Part shown: positions 62,501 through 64,000 of the stretch, piece by piece
Position numbering within the stretch: position 1 is the stretch's first letter
Layout: each line of letters begins with the position of its first letter
NCBI RefSeq assembly: GCF_043876815.1
Contig: NZ_JBAWKA010000001.1
Coordinates: forward strand, 434,001-498,000
DNA from: Gaetbulibacter_A sp043876815
GTDB lineage: Bacteria > Bacteroidota > Bacteroidia > Flavobacteriales > Flavobacteriaceae
DNA: 64,000 bases
Reading direction: 5' to 3'
The notes under the pieces: generated by a model
Told to the model about the DNA's origin: nothing
The model's input: only the letters and a program-made list of their open reading frames with translations
Database searches by the model: none
Translations under genes and position numbers: made by a program

Positions 62501-63094
62501 TTAGTGCCTGAAGACCGCTTGGACTCGGTATTAAAATTCGTTAAATCTCGAGGTATGGCCTGCAGTGTTTATGGGGCACAATTTTTAATGGATGGCTTAT
62601 ATCGTGCTGGCGAGGAAAATTATGCTTTGAAGTTATTAACAAGTAAATCAGATCGCAGTTGGTATAATATGATCGCTGTTGGTTCCACAATCACTTTAGA
62701 AGCCTGGGATACAAAATATAAAAATAATTTAGATTGGAATCATGCTTGGGGAGCTGCACCGGCTAATATTATTCCAAGAGGTTTATGGGGTATAAAGCCC
62801 AAGACCCCGGGTTTTGGTATAGCCACAATTAAACCCCAAATGGGTGAATTAAAATCTAGTGAAATTGTGGTACCCACAGTACGTGGTATGATAAAGGGCA
62901 ATTATTCCTACAACGGACCTCGACTACAAACATTCGTTATTGAAATACCTGGAAATATGGAAGGAGAGTTTAATATTGATCTCAAGAATCGTATGGATTT
63001 AATTCATAATGGACAGAAGGTTTCTCCTTTTTATAATGTCATTCAATTAGGTCCGGGAGAGCACACCATTCAACTAAAAATAAACTCCTTCTAA
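59570..63094 (+). CDS. Sulfatase (S1) - GH78 alpha-L-rhamnosidase fusion
   Basis: 1174-aa secreted two-enzyme protein. Signal peptide (about 1-23, AQAQ). N-terminal formylglycine sulfatase (about 30-480): RPNIIFILTDDQRFDAIGY metal site, CAASR at C79 (the Cys that becomes formylglycine), and MGDNGYFLGERQLAGKW. C-terminal GH78 (about 490-1165): beta-sandwich domains, then the (alpha/alpha)6 barrel with YVDGDRERIPYEADAYINQ (acidic site from D762 on). It should remove sulfate from a rhamnose and then cleave the rhamnose. The same fusion occurs in the ulvan locus of Formosa agariphila, as I recall. It has its own promoter region with the PUL motif. Confidence 0.93.
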   Translation: MKYSRILLILVSVFFCLNSAQAQQKNQEKRPNIIFILTDDQRFDAIGYAGNKFVDTPEMDNLAKSGTYFNNTIVTTPICAASRASILTGLHERSHNFNFQTGNIREEYMVNSYPALLKNHGYFTGFFGKYGVLYDHLDKQFDVYESYDRNNNFKDRRGYFYKTLEKDTVHLTRYTGQKALDFIDAVSGKDKPFCLSLSFSAPHAHDRAPDQYFWQQETDQLLQNTTIPEPALNEDKYFDALPENVRTGFNRLRWTWRYDTPEKYQHSLKGYYRMISGIDREIKKIREKLKEQGLDDNTVIILMGDNGYFLGERQLAGKWLMYDNSIRVPLIVYDPRVKKHQDINDMALNVDVPSTIVDLAGIQAPDSWQGKSLMPIVKKETNSLERDTILVEHLWDFNNIPPSEGVRTEEWKYFRYVNDNTVEELYNLKNDPLETKNLIGKKKYQEVAKKLRNKLDELIQINSNKYRKPPFDLTVELIRDPSEGVAILDTKPEFGWTVPTLAKYQSGYQILVSSSLEIIKNNNGDIWDSGRVGSSESTNVEYKGPKLEAGKTYYWKVRIWDDENRLVDYSKPQKFMVGNPDSYIQSTENKFETDTIKPLKFERNDGIYFLDFGKAAFATMEFNYNAETTHTLTIRVGEMLEDGKINRTPPAKSNIRYQELKVEVKPGLNRYRIPIKADERNTMPNKAVALPEGFPILMPFRYAEIEGAKSPISADDFEQLAYHTFWNNNSSQFESDDDILNQVWDLCKYSIKATTFNRFYVDGDRERIPYEADAYINQLSHYNTDREYAMARRTIEYFMKHPTWPTEWQQHVALLIYEDYMYTGNTELIERYYEALKHKSLYELSNPDGLITAEKVTPEFMYKLGFEEGYKKPLTDIVDWPSANFNGSKTKGERDGFVFKPYNTVVNAFFYENMRIMAEFAHVLGKTDEVLDFNFRAAKAKKALNELMFDKERGIYVDGIGTEHASLHANMMPLAFGLVPEDRLDSVLKFVKSRGMACSVYGAQFLMDGLYRAGEENYALKLLTSKSDRSWYNMIAVGSTITLEAWDTKYKNNLDWNHAWGAAPANIIPRGLWGIKPKTPGFGIATIKPQMGELKSSEIVVPTVRGMIKGNYSYNGPRLQTFVIEIPGNMEGEFNIDLKNRMDLIHNGQKVSPFYNVIQLGPGEHTIQLKINSF

Positions 63095-63120
63095 AAAAAA
63101 TCACTAAAAAAAAAGCAATT

Positions 63121-64000
63121 ATGAAAAAATTATACGCAATCTTAACCATGCTAGTAGTTTGTATGGCTACAATGGCTCAAACGACGGTTCTATCCGCAAG
63201 CTTAACGGAAGAAACTCAGGTAGCACCTGATGGTTTATTTTTTGATGGTGTCCAAGGCGTAGACTATCAATTCGGGCCTCGAATTACCCCACACGGCGAT
63301 TGTATTGATGTTGTTAATGGCTATGTATTTGTTACCTGGTACAAGGGCGGCATGGATAAAAGAAATTTAATGTTGTCTAGAAAAAATCTTAACGATCCTT
63401 CGGGAAATTGGGTGACTATTGAGTTCCCACATCAGCATATTGGTTTTCAGGGTGATCCAACAATTGGGGATTCTCATAATACGGCAGCGATCGGGGTGAG
63501 TACGATAGATAATACCATCCATCTCCTTTATGATATGCACGCATATAGTTCTGCTAATTATCCGAATGATTATTTTAATTATAGTGTTTCGTATACCAAT
63601 AAGGCTTTTGTTCCAGATGCTGAATTTAATTTGAGCATTTTTAAACCAAAACAAAACTTTTTGAAATCCGGGGATGATTATCAATTGGCAACCTATCCGG
63701 TAATCATGCGTGCCGGTAATGGTGGTTTAATAGCACGCTACAGATATGGTGGTTCCGGTAATGGCAATATTCTTTTTAACTACTACAATGGGGTGTCCTG
63801 GAGTAGTAGCTGGACCTACTCTTTTGGCAGAATTACAGCCCCGGATAAATACAGTCTTTATGGAGAAGAAAAGTTTTTACATGGTAAATTTTATTCGGGA
63901 TTTTCCATTCGATATGCGAATAATCCAAATAACAATTACGCTCTGAATAACGGATTGTTTTTTACTTATACCAATTCAATACCATTTGATAGTTCCGGGA
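63121..64000 (+). CDS. BNR-4 repeat propeller protein, possible ulvan lyase (partial, C-terminus outside window)
   Basis: 293 residues visible before the right edge. Signal peptide about 1-20 (MATMAQ). The fold looks like a seven-bladed BNR-4 propeller: HGDCIDVVNGYVFVTWYKGG, GDSHNTAAIGVSTIDNTIHLLYDMHAY, MRAGNGGLIARYRYGG. BNR-4 proteins include ulvan lyase families such as PL24/PL25, whose catalytic residues are His, Tyr and Arg; DSHN, DMHAY and RYRY are candidate positions. Given the sulfatase-rhamnosidase 26 nt upstream, an ulvan or rhamnogalacturonan-type lyase is plausible, not proven. Confidence 0.72.
   Translation, partial: MKKLYAILTMLVVCMATMAQTTVLSASLTEETQVAPDGLFFDGVQGVDYQFGPRITPHGDCIDVVNGYVFVTWYKGGMDKRNLMLSRKNLNDPSGNWVTIEFPHQHIGFQGDPTIGDSHNTAAIGVSTIDNTIHLLYDMHAYSSANYPNDYFNYSVSYTNKAFVPDAEFNLSIFKPKQNFLKSGDDYQLATYPVIMRAGNGGLIARYRYGGSGNGNILFNYYNGVSWSSSWTYSFGRITAPDKYSLYGEEKFLHGKFYSGFSIRYANNPNNNYALNNGLFFTYTNSIPFDSSG

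Noticed and set aside
1..64000. CRISPR arrays, phage, insertion sequences, toxin-antitoxin or other defence genes.
   Set aside because: No regularly spaced repeats, transposase or integrase motifs, or defence-type domains were seen on either strand.

Overview
The window is a chromosomal stretch from a marine member of the Flavobacteriaceae (Bacteroidota). The evidence is the SusC/SusD pairs, the recurring flavobacterial -7 promoter element TAnnTTTG, start codons without Shine-Dalgarno sequences, a mevalonate pathway, a NhaD antiporter, and two systems typical of algae-associated flavobacteria: arsenosugar biosynthesis and sulfated-rhamnan (probably ulvan) degradation. Coding density is high. 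There is no phage, insertion sequence or CRISPR array.

Layout. 1-7.05 kb (minus): an N-terminal piece of a SusD lipoprotein cut by the window edge, its SusC partner, and a membrane-spanning one-component regulator (periplasmic propeller plus Y_Y_Y domain, cytoplasmic LuxR-type HTH). 7.3-10.8 kb (plus): transketolase, transaldolase and a Nudix-fold regulator with a dead Nudix box, preceded by a large palindrome. 10.8-17.6 kb (plus): TesB thioesterase, glycerophosphodiesterase, HI0933-type flavoprotein, two mevalonate-pathway GHMP enzymes, a UbiA prenyltransferase, and an RsuA/RluB-like protein that lacks the catalytic Asp. 17.8-20.2 kb: a small secreted protein, a GNAT enzyme and a PurD-like ATP-grasp ligase. 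20.2-23.9 kb: a structured leader, arginine decarboxylase, a deoxyhypusine-synthase-like enzyme and two small unknowns.

24-34 kb holds membrane and secreted glycan genes (mannosyltransferase-like protein, two GT2 enzymes, GH113-like lipoprotein, GGT-family protein), a NapH/NosR-like ferredoxin membrane protein with its flavoprotein, and a phosphoesterase. 34-41.2 kb is an arsenosugar biosynthesis locus in two minus-strand blocks: ArsM, DUF547 and TIGR04283-type glycosyltransferase, then AhpD-like protein, ArsS, rhodanese, TIGR04282-type glycosyltransferase and purine nucleoside phosphorylase. A plausible chain is arsenite methylation (ArsM), radical transfer of the adenosyl group to arsenic (ArsS), removal of adenine (phosphorylase), then glycosyl transfer. 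41.3-49.7 kb is housekeeping: acyl-CoA dehydrogenase, AnmK, Glu-type dehydrogenase, NhaD, ExbB/ExbD/TonB-like, FolC, tRNA-Val.

49.9-64 kb is a second polysaccharide utilisation locus: a GH106-like rhamnosidase (minus), then SusC, SusD, a fasciclin-like lipoprotein, a sulfatase-GH78 rhamnosidase fusion, and the start of a BNR-4 propeller protein that may be an ulvan lyase (plus). A repeated near-palindromic motif (consensus TAGTA-CAGGA-TACTA) lies upstream of three of its transcription units and is the best candidate for its operator. All functions are read from sequence features only; no database search was run.
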